Positions 33,912 through 42,280 of a stretch of DNA of 48,668 bases are shown here, piece after piece (position 1 is the stretch's first letter; each line of letters starts with the position of its first letter). Origin of the DNA: DAOPXV01 sp035352535 (GTDB taxonomy: Bacteria > Muiribacteriota > UBA9980); contig CAZJFS010000011.1 in the NCBI GenBank assembly GCA_964545075.1, forward strand, positions 1 to 48,668, read 5' to 3'. Below the pieces are notes generated by a model, which had not been told where the DNA came from, searched no databases, and worked only from the letters and a program-made list of their open reading frames with translations. Made by a program: the position numbers and the translations under genes.

Positions 33912-35294
33912 ATGAGCCTTCTCAAAAGAATATCCACGGACGACAAAGACGATCTCGAAAAAGGCAAATCTTCATCTAAGGGCGGAGATGAAAAAGAATG
34001 CCCTAGCGATGTTATTAAAACTGAAATGCAGAACAAGCTTGTTGAAAAGCTTGATGAAGATTTTTTAAAGATCAAGTCCGACGACGAAAAAAAAGCCAAA
34101 CTCAAACCCACGCTGGAAGAATATTACATACAAATCGCCGCCGAAAAAGGCTTTTCTCTTACCTCGGCGGAAAAAAACGCCGTTATAACTTCGGTAATAA
34201 ACGATGTTATCGGTCTCGGCCCCATGCAGCCCCTGCTCGAGGACGTCGATATTTCGGAAGTAATGATCAACGGCCCATATCAGGTTTACATAGAAAAAAA
34301 AGGAAAGCTCATCCTTTCCGACTGCAAATTCAAGGACAACGCCCACGTAATGCGTATAATAGAAAAGATCGTCGCTCCCCTCGGAAGACGATGCGACGAA
34401 TCGTCTCCTATAGTCGACGCCCGCATCAAGGGCGGGCCGGCCGACGGCTCGCGCGTTAACGCAATTATCCCGCCGCTCGCGCTCAACGGGCCCACCGTCA
34501 CTATCCGTAAATTCAAAAAAGACGCCATGACGATCGAAAATCTCATAAATTTCGGGGCCATGACACGCGAAATGGCTACATTTCTCGAAGCATGCGTTCT
34601 TGCGCGCCTGAACATAGTGGTTTCCGGAGGTACCGGTTCCGGAAAGACGACCCTGCTCAACATTCTCTCATGCTTCATTCCCGAGGACGAACGCATCGTA
34701 ACGATCGAAGACGCGGCCGAGCTTCAGCTCAAACAGCCTCACGTGGTGAGGCTGGAAACAAGGCCCGCGAATATCGAAGGCAAAGGCGCCATCACCATCC
34801 GCGATCTGGTTAAAAACTCGCTTCGTATGAGACCTGAAAGGGTCGTAATCGGAGAATGCCGCGGCGGCGAAGCGCTTGATATGCTTCAGGCCATGAACAC
34901 GGGCCATGACGGATCGCTTACCACCGGCCACGCAAACACTCCGCGCGATATGATAGCCCGTCTCGAAACGATGGTCATGATGTCCGGTATGGACCTTCCC
35001 GTAAAAGCTATCCGCGAACAGATCGCCGGCGCCGTCAACGTAATAGTCCAGCAGTCGCGCTTGAAGGACGGCTCACGTAAAGTTACCGCCGTTACCGAAG
35101 TCCAGGGCATGGAAGGCGAAACCGTCGTATTACAGGACGTTTTCGTTTTCGAACAGCACGGCATCGACGAAAAAGGCAAAATAGTGGGTCGTCTCAAACC
35201 TACCGGCATAAGGCCGAAATTCATGACCAAATTCGAAGAACAAGGCATAAAACTTCCCGCGGACTTATTCGTCGATAGCAAGCGCGGATGGTAA
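33912..35294 (+). CDS. cpaF: CpaF/TadA secretion ATPase
   Basis: 460 residues. The hexameric ATPase that powers Tad (Flp) pilus assembly from the cytoplasmic face. N-terminal domain with GLGPMQPLLEDVDISEVMIN, then the RecA-like domain: Walker A GGTGSGKTT (about 239-247), the Asp box (VTIEDAAEL), Walker B VVIGECRG, and the His box TGHDGSLTTGHAN, followed by PRDMIARLETMV. All motifs are intact. The ~60-residue N-terminus is charged and variable. CGGAGGTATAAA is a strong ribosome site. Confidence 0.95.
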   Translation: MSLLKRISTDDKDDLEKGKSSSKGGDEKECPSDVIKTEMQNKLVEKLDEDFLKIKSDDEKKAKLKPTLEEYYIQIAAEKGFSLTSAEKNAVITSVINDVIGLGPMQPLLEDVDISEVMINGPYQVYIEKKGKLILSDCKFKDNAHVMRIIEKIVAPLGRRCDESSPIVDARIKGGPADGSRVNAIIPPLALNGPTVTIRKFKKDAMTIENLINFGAMTREMATFLEACVLARLNIVVSGGTGSGKTTLLNILSCFIPEDERIVTIEDAAELQLKQPHVVRLETRPANIEGKGAITIRDLVKNSLRMRPERVVIGECRGGEALDMLQAMNTGHDGSLTTGHANTPRDMIARLETMVMMSGMDLPVKAIREQIAGAVNVIVQQSRLKDGSRKVTAVTEVQGMEGETVVLQDVFVFEQHGIDEKGKIVGRLKPTGIRPKFMTKFEEQGIKLPADLFVDSKRGW

Positions 35295-35390
35295 AAACAG
35301 ATATTTGAAAAATTAATTTGCATTTTTTATTCATTTTATGTATTATGTTTAATTAAGTGAAATTCTCATTCAAATGAAGTAAAAAACATG

Positions 35391-35419
35391 TTGGTTTTTT
35401 AAAAATTTTCGTGTATTCT
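35391..35419 (+). promoter_or_regulatory. Weak candidate promoter before tadB
   Basis: TTGGTT (35391-35396), 17 bp, TATTCT (35414-35419) in the 116-base gap between cpaF and tadB. Poor match, so tadB may simply be read through. Confidence 0.25.
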
Positions 35420-35431
35420 GGGGTATGCAAT

Positions 35432-36439
35432 ATGGGTCATTTCATAACAATGTTCGTAATAATGATCGCTCTGGTGATTCTTTTCATGTTCCTGCTCGGC
35501 TCATATCAGGTGGTCGTGAAACGTCAGGAAAGCGTAAAGGACAGGCTCGACAAATTCGTTGCCGACCAGCATACGAGCGGTCTGGCCCAGGAACTTTCAA
35601 CGGCCGGCGAGGCCGTCGGAGACCTGGCTAAAAAAAGCGATTTTCTTCAAAACATCGGCACCATCATCACGCCTGAAAAGATCAAGGAAAAAATCGCGAT
35701 ACTGCTTTCCGCGGCCGACATACCTTTGCGGCCGACGGAATTTATGGCCGGCGTCTTCTTCATGTCCATCGTTCCTATGATCGTAATATGCCTGGCTTTA
35801 AAAAGGCTCGCCCTCGGGCTTATGATATCGGCCATTTGCGGCTATCTGCCATTCGTATGGATTAACATGATGAAGGCTAAAAAGCGTAAACTGTTCGCCG
35901 ACCTTCTCCTCGATACTCTCGGCATAATTTCGAACGCTTTAAAAGCCGGATATTCGTTCATGCAGGCCATAGAACTTATAACCCGCGAATCTCCGCCGCC
36001 GATGTGCACCGAATTTAAAAAAGTCCTGCGTGAAAACTCGATGGGCTTAAACCTTGAGGATTCGCTTACCAATATGGCGGCGCGCCTTGAAAATGACGAT
36101 TTCGATCTCCTTATAACGGTCGTGCTCATCCAGCGCGAGGTCGGCGGAAACCTTTCCGAAATACTCGATCAAATAGCCGAAACCATACGAGAACGCATAA
36201 AAATAAAAGGCCAGATCGTGACCCTCACGTCACAGGCGCGAATGGGCGGCTACGTTATCACGGGGCTTCCGATATTTCTCGGCTTCACAATCTACGCCAT
36301 GAACCCCGATTATTTCGTCAACAAGTTCCTTATGGCCGAGGTCGGCTCTTTCAAAGGATGGTACTGTATTGTCGGATGCATTATAATGATGGCCGCGGGC
36401 GGACTTATAATCAAAAAGATAACCGACATAGACGTTTAA
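35432..36439 (+). CDS. tadB: TadB, Tad pilus inner-membrane platform protein
   Basis: 335 residues from ATG 35432 (GGGG eight bases upstream; an upstream GTG at 35411 adds seven unlikely residues). One N-terminal membrane segment, a charged cytosolic stretch, two central membrane segments (about 115-160), the type II secretion F domain (LLDTLGIISNALKAGYSF, SLTNMAARLENDDFDLL, QREVGGNLSEILDQIAETI) and two C-terminal membrane segments. TadB and TadC form the platform on which CpaF acts. It is 25 bases before tadC. Confidence 0.93.
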   Translation: MGHFITMFVIMIALVILFMFLLGSYQVVVKRQESVKDRLDKFVADQHTSGLAQELSTAGEAVGDLAKKSDFLQNIGTIITPEKIKEKIAILLSAADIPLRPTEFMAGVFFMSIVPMIVICLALKRLALGLMISAICGYLPFVWINMMKAKKRKLFADLLLDTLGIISNALKAGYSFMQAIELITRESPPPMCTEFKKVLRENSMGLNLEDSLTNMAARLENDDFDLLITVVLIQREVGGNLSEILDQIAETIRERIKIKGQIVTLTSQARMGGYVITGLPIFLGFTIYAMNPDYFVNKFLMAEVGSFKGWYCIVGCIIMMAAGGLIIKKITDIDV

Positions 36440-36464
36440 TTATTTTTGGAGGGACGCGCATACA

Positions 36465-37403
36465 GTGGATATAACTTCATTGCTATTAATCGGCGGAATA
36501 ATAATAGCCGCCCTGATGTTTTTCATACCGGAAAGTAAAAACACTGCCATTACAAGGCTTGAAGAATTCTCCGGCCAGCCGAAGGAAGAAACCAAAGCCA
36601 GTAAGGCCAAGGCCGCTCTTGAGGACGAGGAACTTCAGAAGTCCTTCCTCGAACGTATAATAAAGCCTATACTTACCGGCTTAGCCAATATTCTGACCAA
36701 GCGCAACAAGGTGGATACCGCGTCCCAGTTGAAAAAGGAACTGGCGCAGGCCGGAAACCCTGGCGGACTTACCGCTACGGAATTCAACGTGCTTAAAATA
36801 ATACTTTTGGTGGTTCCCGCGCCGTTATTCGCGGGCATAGGAATAGTTTCGGGGATTCCCATAAAAACTCTCGGAATAGGGACTTTCGTCATTTTTATCA
36901 TCAGCTTTTTAGGCCCGCGAATATATCTTCAACGGCTCGTAGCGTTCAGAAAATACATGATCCAGAAATCGCTGCCGGACGTTCTCGACCTTCTTTGCGT
37001 TTCGGTCGAAGCCGGCCTGGGTTTCGATATCGCCCTCGCCAAACTTATAACGAAATTCAAAGGCCCGATCGCCGAAGAGCTTCGGATAGTGCTTCAGGAA
37101 ATGCAGATGGGCCGCACGAGAAAAGAAGCGCTTAAGGCAATGTCCGATAAAATGGACGTGCCCGATCTTACATCCTTTATATCCGCGGTCGTTCAGGCCG
37201 ATCAGCTCGGCGTTTCGGTTTCGAAAATATTGAAGGTCCAATCGGCGCAGGTGCGATTGAAAAAAAGGCAGCGCGCGGAACAGCTCGCGATGCAGGCGCC
37301 GGTCAAGATGCTCTTTCCGATGGTCGGCTGCATATTCCCGACGATCATGGTCGTCCTTCTCGGCGGCGTCGTTTTTGAGTTCATAAAAAACTTCCCGACA
37401 TAA
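36465..37403 (+). CDS. tadC: TadC, Tad pilus inner-membrane platform protein
   Basis: 312 residues, GTG start with GGAGG twelve bases upstream. An N-terminal membrane segment (LLLIGGIIIAALMFFIP), a central pair of membrane segments, the F domain (SLPDVLDLLCVSVEAGLGFDI, GRTRKEALKAMSDKMDVPDL, VVQADQLGVSVSKIL) with RLKKRQRAEQLAMQAPVKM, and a final membrane segment (MLFPMVGCIFPTIMVVLL) are all typical of TadC. The order cpaE-cpaF-tadB-tadC is conserved. Pilin, prepilin peptidase, secretin and CpaB genes are not in the window. Confidence 0.93.
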   Translation: MDITSLLLIGGIIIAALMFFIPESKNTAITRLEEFSGQPKEETKASKAKAALEDEELQKSFLERIIKPILTGLANILTKRNKVDTASQLKKELAQAGNPGGLTATEFNVLKIILLVVPAPLFAGIGIVSGIPIKTLGIGTFVIFIISFLGPRIYLQRLVAFRKYMIQKSLPDVLDLLCVSVEAGLGFDIALAKLITKFKGPIAEELRIVLQEMQMGRTRKEALKAMSDKMDVPDLTSFISAVVQADQLGVSVSKILKVQSAQVRLKKRQRAEQLAMQAPVKMLFPMVGCIFPTIMVVLLGGVVFEFIKNFPT

Positions 37404-37425
37404 GCGAATATTATTATTTAAGAAT

Positions 37426-37773
37426 ATGATTAGAGTAACAGGGCCGTCTGGCCTTATTATAGCGGATAAAATATTGAAATGCGATACGTTCTTTAAAAGG
37501 GCCGCGGGCCTTATGTTTAAAAAGAGCCTGAAGGGACATGACGGAATACTTTTAGAACCCTGCTCCTCGATACACTCCTTTTTCATGTACATGAACATCG
37601 ACTGCTTTTTTCTGGACAAGGATCGAAGAATACTTAAGATACTCTGGAACTTCGGCCCCCGGCGGATATCGTCGATAATAAAAGGTTCACGATATGTCCT
37701 GGAAATCCCCGCGGGAAAAGTAACTAAAGATTCAGTGAATGAAGGCGAAATATTAGAATTTAGCAATATATAA
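37426..37773 (+). CDS. DUF192 family protein
   Basis: 115 residues, no signal peptide. It matches DUF192: FKRAAGLMFKKSLKGHDG, FFMYMNIDCFFLDKDRRIL in place of the usual F-W-M-K-N-T-x-x-P-L-D-I-I-F-x-D, and YVLEIPAGKV. The canonical W and KNT residues are replaced here. The molecular function of DUF192 is unknown. It is 22 bases after tadC and 23 before the next gene, so it is co-transcribed with the Tad genes. Confidence 0.85.
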   Translation: MIRVTGPSGLIIADKILKCDTFFKRAAGLMFKKSLKGHDGILLEPCSSIHSFFMYMNIDCFFLDKDRRILKILWNFGPRRISSIIKGSRYVLEIPAGKVTKDSVNEGEILEFSNI

Positions 37774-37796
37774 AAATCTTCTAAGGAGAGCACTTT

Positions 37797-39011
37797 ATGG
37801 ATTTAAAACAAATTCCTATTTTTTCAAGCCTCAGCGACATGCACGTGGAAAAGATCCGCGAGATTATCGAGGAAATAAGCGTAAGTAAAGGCGGCGTCAT
37901 ATTCCGCCAGGGCGAAGCCGGCGACGCTTTTTACATCATAATCAGCGGCAAGGTAAAGATAGCCAAGCGCGAGGAAACCGAAGAAAAAACCATTTCCATC
38001 CTTAAGGAAGGGGATTTTTTCGGCGAAATGGCGCTTTTAGAAGAAGCTCCGCGAATGGCTTCGGCGATCTGCGTTGACGACTCCAAGCTTTATAAGATCA
38101 GTCAGAAAAATTTCGGCTATATAATGCTTTTAAATCCTGCCATCTCCCTTAAAATAATGCGCTTTATGAGCGACCGCGTCAGAAAATCGGCGGTAACCGG
38201 CGTAGTGGCTGAAAAAGAAGCTAAAATCTACACATTTTTCTCGCCGAAAGGCGGCTCGGGCTGCTCCTGCTTCGCGGCCAATTTCGCGTACGGCCTCTCC
38301 CTTAATAAAGATCTTAGAATTCTGCTCGTGGATCTGGACACCGAATTCGGAAGCCAGGATATGATCCTGGATATCAAGCACGACAAAACGATCGTGAACC
38401 TTGTAAAGGAAGTCCAGATAAAAACCTATGAAAATATCTCGCCGTTCCTCGCGCCTATAGCGGATAACTTCAAAATGCTGCTCGCCCCGAAAAAACCCGA
38501 AGAGGCGGAAGTCATAAAAGTTAAAGAAACAAAAGAGCTGATAGATGTCTTCAAAGGCTATTTCGACTACATAATAATCGATACGCCTTCTTCATTTACA
38601 GACCTGTCTCTCATGTCCATGGACATAGCTTACCGTATAATGCTCGTAATGAATTCCGACACATTGAGCCTTCGAAACATGAAAAAATGCCTCGACGTCA
38701 TGAAGAGCCTCGAATATCCCGAAAGCAAGGTTATACTGACGTTGAACCGCGAAGACACGATAACCGAGATGCCGGTCTCCGACATGGAAAATTTCATTAA
38801 AATGAAGATACAATACACCATTCCGAACGAATATGTTCCTATGCGAAAAGCTTTGGACAGCGGCGTGCCGTTCTTAAAATCAGCGCCAACTTCGCCGATA
38901 ACCGCGAAATTTTTCGAGATGATCAACAAAACGGCGAATCAGAATCTTCAGGTGCCGAAAGCCGATACCAACATATTCGACTCGCTGAAAAACCTGATCA
39001 TGGGAAAATAA
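37797..39011 (+). CDS. Cyclic-nucleotide-binding domain fused to CpaE-like MinD/ParA domain
   Basis: 404 residues. Residues 1-125 are a CRP-type cyclic-nucleotide-binding domain with an intact phosphate cassette FFGEMALLEEAPRMASA (Glu77 and Arg86), so cAMP or cGMP binding is likely. Residues about 142-385 are a MinD/ParA-like domain, but its Walker A reads KGGSGCSC (151-158): the signature Lys is kept and the P-loop Lys is Cys. Such loss also occurs in other CpaE/TadZ proteins, which are often poor ATPases. Walker B LLVDLD and IIIDTPS remain. There is no HTH, so it is not a transcription factor. Likely a cAMP-gated polar or membrane organiser of the Tad machine. AAGGAG precedes the ATG by eight bases; hemW starts on the next base after its stop. 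Confidence 0.88.
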   Translation: MDLKQIPIFSSLSDMHVEKIREIIEEISVSKGGVIFRQGEAGDAFYIIISGKVKIAKREETEEKTISILKEGDFFGEMALLEEAPRMASAICVDDSKLYKISQKNFGYIMLLNPAISLKIMRFMSDRVRKSAVTGVVAEKEAKIYTFFSPKGGSGCSCFAANFAYGLSLNKDLRILLVDLDTEFGSQDMILDIKHDKTIVNLVKEVQIKTYENISPFLAPIADNFKMLLAPKKPEEAEVIKVKETKELIDVFKGYFDYIIIDTPSSFTDLSLMSMDIAYRIMLVMNSDTLSLRNMKKCLDVMKSLEYPESKVILTLNREDTITEMPVSDMENFIKMKIQYTIPNEYVPMRKALDSGVPFLKSAPTSPITAKFFEMINKTANQNLQVPKADTNIFDSLKNLIMGK

Positions 39012-40187
39012 ATGAAAAAAGGGCTGCATGTTTACGTCCACATTCCTTTCTGCCTGAAAAAATGCTATTATTGCGATTTTTCATCCGTAGGAATGGACGC
39101 GATGAGCGGCCGGGCGGAAAACATATTCGGCTCATATTACGAGCGCCTGAAAAAAGAGCTGGATTTCCGCTCAAAAGAGCTTAAAAAGAGCTGCTCAATA
39201 TCGACGATATATTTTGGCGGCGGAACTCCGCCGGTCGCGGGAATTGACAGACTCGCCGGATTTTTGAAAAACATAAGCGAAATTTTCGACGTTCAAAAAG
39301 ACGCCGAAATAACTTTTGAGACAAACCCCGCAATTCTTGACGAAGAGGGGTTTTCTCTTTTAAAAAAGGCTGGATTCAATCGGGTTTCCATCGGAACGCA
39401 AAGTTTCGACGATCCGGCGCTCAAAATGCTGGGCCGGGCCCATAACGCCAAAGACGCTTTAAATTCGGTATCGGCGGCCGCATCGGGCGGATTTGAAAAT
39501 ATAAGCATCGATCTGATGATAGCGCTTCCCGAAAAGCCCGGCAAAAAAACGTCGGCGTTCGACGGAGCGGACATACCTTATAAATCGGTAAGTCATATCT
39601 CAGCGTACCAGTTCTCCGTTTGCGAAGCCACCGTAATCGACAGGCTCGTATCCAAAGGCGAACTCGAAAAAGCGGATGAAGAAACGACGGCCGGCGTCTA
39701 TCTGGATATGTGCGAAAAACTAAAAAAAGCTGGCTATTTACAATACGAGATATCGAATTTCGCGAAAAGCGTTAAATTCATTTCAAGGCACAACTATTCA
39801 TACTGGTCCGGCGAGGATTACATCGGCCTTGGCGCTTCGGCGGTTTCCACGCTGGGCCGCGAAAGGGCAACGAACTTAAGCGATATCCATGAATATATAG
39901 CGTCCGAAGTTTCAAGCGCTAAAAGCCGTTTCGTTGAAAAGTTAAGCGACATGGATGTGATGACCGAAAAAATAATGCTCGGCCTTCGCACTTATGAAGG
40001 TTTAAGAAAATGCGCGATCGGCTCGAATGAATACAAAAAAATATTCGATAGAACAGGCAAAATGTTGCGTAAATTAAACGATGAAGGTTTTTTAACGGCC
40101 GACGGCGAAGCGATAAAGCTTATGCCGAAAGGCTATATGGTGATGAATAATATAGCCGTCATAATTGCGCGCGCCTTAGAAAACTGA
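39012..40187 (+). CDS. hemW: HemW-type radical SAM protein (heme chaperone)
   Basis: 391 residues. The radical SAM motif is C14-x3-C18-x2-C21 (PFCLKKCYYCDF), without the fourth Cys of HemN, which marks HemW. IYFGGGTP binds SAM, GFNRVSIGTQSFDD and the late SRHNYSYW with IGLGASAV are diagnostic; the HNxxYW motif is linked to heme binding. HemW inserts heme into respiratory proteins rather than oxidising coproporphyrinogen. The start abuts the stop of the preceding gene, suggesting coupling to the Tad block although the function is unrelated. Confidence 0.93.
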   Translation: MKKGLHVYVHIPFCLKKCYYCDFSSVGMDAMSGRAENIFGSYYERLKKELDFRSKELKKSCSISTIYFGGGTPPVAGIDRLAGFLKNISEIFDVQKDAEITFETNPAILDEEGFSLLKKAGFNRVSIGTQSFDDPALKMLGRAHNAKDALNSVSAAASGGFENISIDLMIALPEKPGKKTSAFDGADIPYKSVSHISAYQFSVCEATVIDRLVSKGELEKADEETTAGVYLDMCEKLKKAGYLQYEISNFAKSVKFISRHNYSYWSGEDYIGLGASAVSTLGRERATNLSDIHEYIASEVSSAKSRFVEKLSDMDVMTEKIMLGLRTYEGLRKCAIGSNEYKKIFDRTGKMLRKLNDEGFLTADGEAIKLMPKGYMVMNNIAVIIARALEN

Positions 40188-40271
40188 GCATTTAAGTATT
40201 TCAATAAAAAATCGTATAAAAAGAGGTCGCCGAAATAAATCTTCCGCAAAATCTTCACTAGAGGTGGATAA

Positions 40272-41771
40272 ATGAGAACTTTAAAAATATCCGCAAAATT
40301 ATTTTTTTGCATAATGGCTTTTGTCCTAATCATTTCAACGTCTTCGAGCGCTTTCGGGCAGGAAATGACCTTAACCGACAACATTTTTCTGAACATGGTG
40401 AAATTCTACGCTAAAAGCGGCGATATTGAAAGAGCTCTGCTCGAATTGAAAAAACTTCAGGACACTTATCCGCAAAACAATGAATACAAAAAATACGAAG
40501 AGATACTTCGCTCCGAATATGCCCGCGGCTTCAGGCAGCCGGAGGTAAAAACCCAGCCCAAAAACAATTTAAGCGCGGCCTCTAATAAAAAATTATTCAG
40601 AAAAGAGGAACCCGCCGAAGCTGAACCAGATCTTCCGCCCGGCGTAGCCGAGAAGAACGCTCAGATAAATTCCGGGCGGCTCCGCTATGTCTACGAACTT
40701 ATCGGCCGCGGAGACGAACTGCAGGCCATAGCGAAACTGCGCGAGATAGTGTCGACCGAAGACCGCTTTCTTCAAGCGCTCAATCTTCTGGGCGACCTTT
40801 ACCTGAACCGCAAAAATTATGAAGAGGCTATCGTATTCTACAAGAAAACGCTCAATCTAAAACAGGACGCCGAAACCAACTATAAGATAGCCGTATGTTA
40901 CAAGGCGCTTAACAACATAGATAACGCCATAATTCACTTCGACATCGCGGCCAGGATGAATCCCAAGCATGAACTCGCAAATCTCGCGCTTGGAAATATC
41001 TGGCGCTTCAGAAAAAACTTCAAGCTCGCGCGCGGATATTATGAACAGTCCCTCAAAAGTAATTCGAAGCTGGTTGAAGCGCATCTGGGCATGGCCGACT
41101 GCATTTACAACGAAGGAAATTTCGACGAAGCGATGAGCGCATACGCTTACATAATAACGAATTTCCCCATGGAATACCCCGCATATCTGGGCCTATCCAG
41201 AATACTGATCCGCAACCAGCAATTCAACGAGGCGAAAGCCGTAATAATGAAGGCCAAGGAACTCGCGCCTCAGGCGTCGCAGGTTTACGAACTGCTCGGA
41301 GTTCTCTCGCACGAATTGAAGGACGATAAGGCGGCCGTCGAAAACTTCAAACGCGCCATAGCTCTGGACGCAAAAAGCCAGACCGCATACGAAAGCCTCA
41401 TCAATCTTCTCATATCAGAAAAAAAATACGAGGACGCTCTCACGCAGATAAAAAATTCGCTTTCTAAATTTCCTGAAAACGCCAGACTTTATTATCTTGC
41501 CGGAATAATTTACTCGGGATCTAAAAACGACGTTCTGGCGCTGAAAAATTTGCAGCAGGCTTATAAGCTTGAAGCCAACAATATCGAAATAGTCCTGGCG
41601 ATAGCCATATTATACGAAAACGGCTTTAAATATGCCGAGGCCGTTGATAAATACCGCGAAGCGCTCCTTATCGCCGAAGAAAAAAAAGACAACAGATACA
41701 TAAATAATATTCAAGAAAAAATAGAGGCCCTGGAGAAAAAAGTTGAAAAATTCTCGGATAAAAAACTCTAA
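40272..41771 (+). CDS. Exported TPR protein
   Basis: 499 residues with a signal peptide (ending near SSAFGQ, residue 30). After a helical segment and a proline/glutamate-rich linker (about 80-125) come about nine 34-residue TPRs (for example LNLLGDLYLNRKNYEEAI, NYKIAVCYKALNNIDNAI, AHLGMADCIYNEGNFDEAM, VYELLGVLSHELKDDKAA). The tail is a Lys/Glu coiled coil. It is probably a periplasmic scaffold, perhaps for pilus or secretion assembly like PilF/TadD proteins. AGAGGTGG lies four bases before the ATG. The next gene overlaps its end. Confidence 0.9.
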   Translation: MRTLKISAKLFFCIMAFVLIISTSSSAFGQEMTLTDNIFLNMVKFYAKSGDIERALLELKKLQDTYPQNNEYKKYEEILRSEYARGFRQPEVKTQPKNNLSAASNKKLFRKEEPAEAEPDLPPGVAEKNAQINSGRLRYVYELIGRGDELQAIAKLREIVSTEDRFLQALNLLGDLYLNRKNYEEAIVFYKKTLNLKQDAETNYKIAVCYKALNNIDNAIIHFDIAARMNPKHELANLALGNIWRFRKNFKLARGYYEQSLKSNSKLVEAHLGMADCIYNEGNFDEAMSAYAYIITNFPMEYPAYLGLSRILIRNQQFNEAKAVIMKAKELAPQASQVYELLGVLSHELKDDKAAVENFKRAIALDAKSQTAYESLINLLISEKKYEDALTQIKNSLSKFPENARLYYLAGIIYSGSKNDVLALKNLQQAYKLEANNIEIVLAIAILYENGFKYAEAVDKYREALLIAEEKKDNRYINNIQEKIEALEKKVEKFSDKKL

Positions 41772-42264
41772 AGCCTCGGTAATCGCAAGATGCGGCATAG
41801 CCGTGGGCCTGGCATACGTTCTCTCAAACTTCAAGCTTTTCACGATGCCTCAGGGAGGCTCGGTGACGTTCGTTTCTCTGCCGCTTATACTGCTGTCCGT
41901 AACTTCGGGAGCGGCGGCCGGAGCAGCCGCGGGAGTAACGCTCGGTATTTTAAAGATATTCGCCGGCGCCAATATTTTCGGCTGGGTCCAGGCGGCGCTC
42001 GACTACCCCGCCGCTTACTCGGTCTTAAGCTTTTCCGGACTGGCGATGAGCCGCGGCAATAACGCTATCCTGCTTTTCGCTTTCGCGGCTCTTACGCTCA
42101 AATTTTTAATACATCTGCTCTCGGGATATCTTTTTTTCTCAAATAACCTTTACGCGTCAATGATCTATAACGCCTCTTACGGCGCGCCCGAAACCGCTAT
42201 CTCGCTTCTGGCGCTTTACTATGCCTTGAAAAAAAGGCTGATCGAAAAGATAACTTTAACCTGA
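41743..42264 (+). CDS. thiT: ThiT-like thiamine ECF transporter S component
   Basis: 173 residues with about six membrane segments. KLFTMPQGGSVTFVSLPLIL is the hallmark of ThiT (consensus K-L-P-Q-G-G-S-V-T), and WVQAALDYPAAYSVL matches the Q-x-x-L-D-Y-P-L-A-F motif that lines the thiamine site. The start is TTG at 41743 with GGAG seven bases upstream, overlapping the TPR gene by 29 bases; the next in-frame start would remove the first helix. Needs a shared EcfAT module not found here. No THI-box riboswitch is possible in the overlapped leader. Confidence 0.88.
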   Translation: MKNSRIKNSKASVIARCGIAVGLAYVLSNFKLFTMPQGGSVTFVSLPLILLSVTSGAAAGAAAGVTLGILKIFAGANIFGWVQAALDYPAAYSVLSFSGLAMSRGNNAILLFAFAALTLKFLIHLLSGYLFFSNNLYASMIYNASYGAPETAISLLALYYALKKRLIEKITLT

Positions 42265-42280
42265 TAATCAGGAGGCTTGC

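Noticed and set aside
36909..37793. A 294-codon open frame on the minus strand
   Set aside because: It lies antisense to tadC and the DUF192 gene, both of which have recognisable domains; its composition is low in sense.
37797..39011. The loss of the P-loop lysine as a sign of a pseudogene
   Set aside because: The frame is intact with a strong ribosome site, and CpaE-family proteins often lack this residue.
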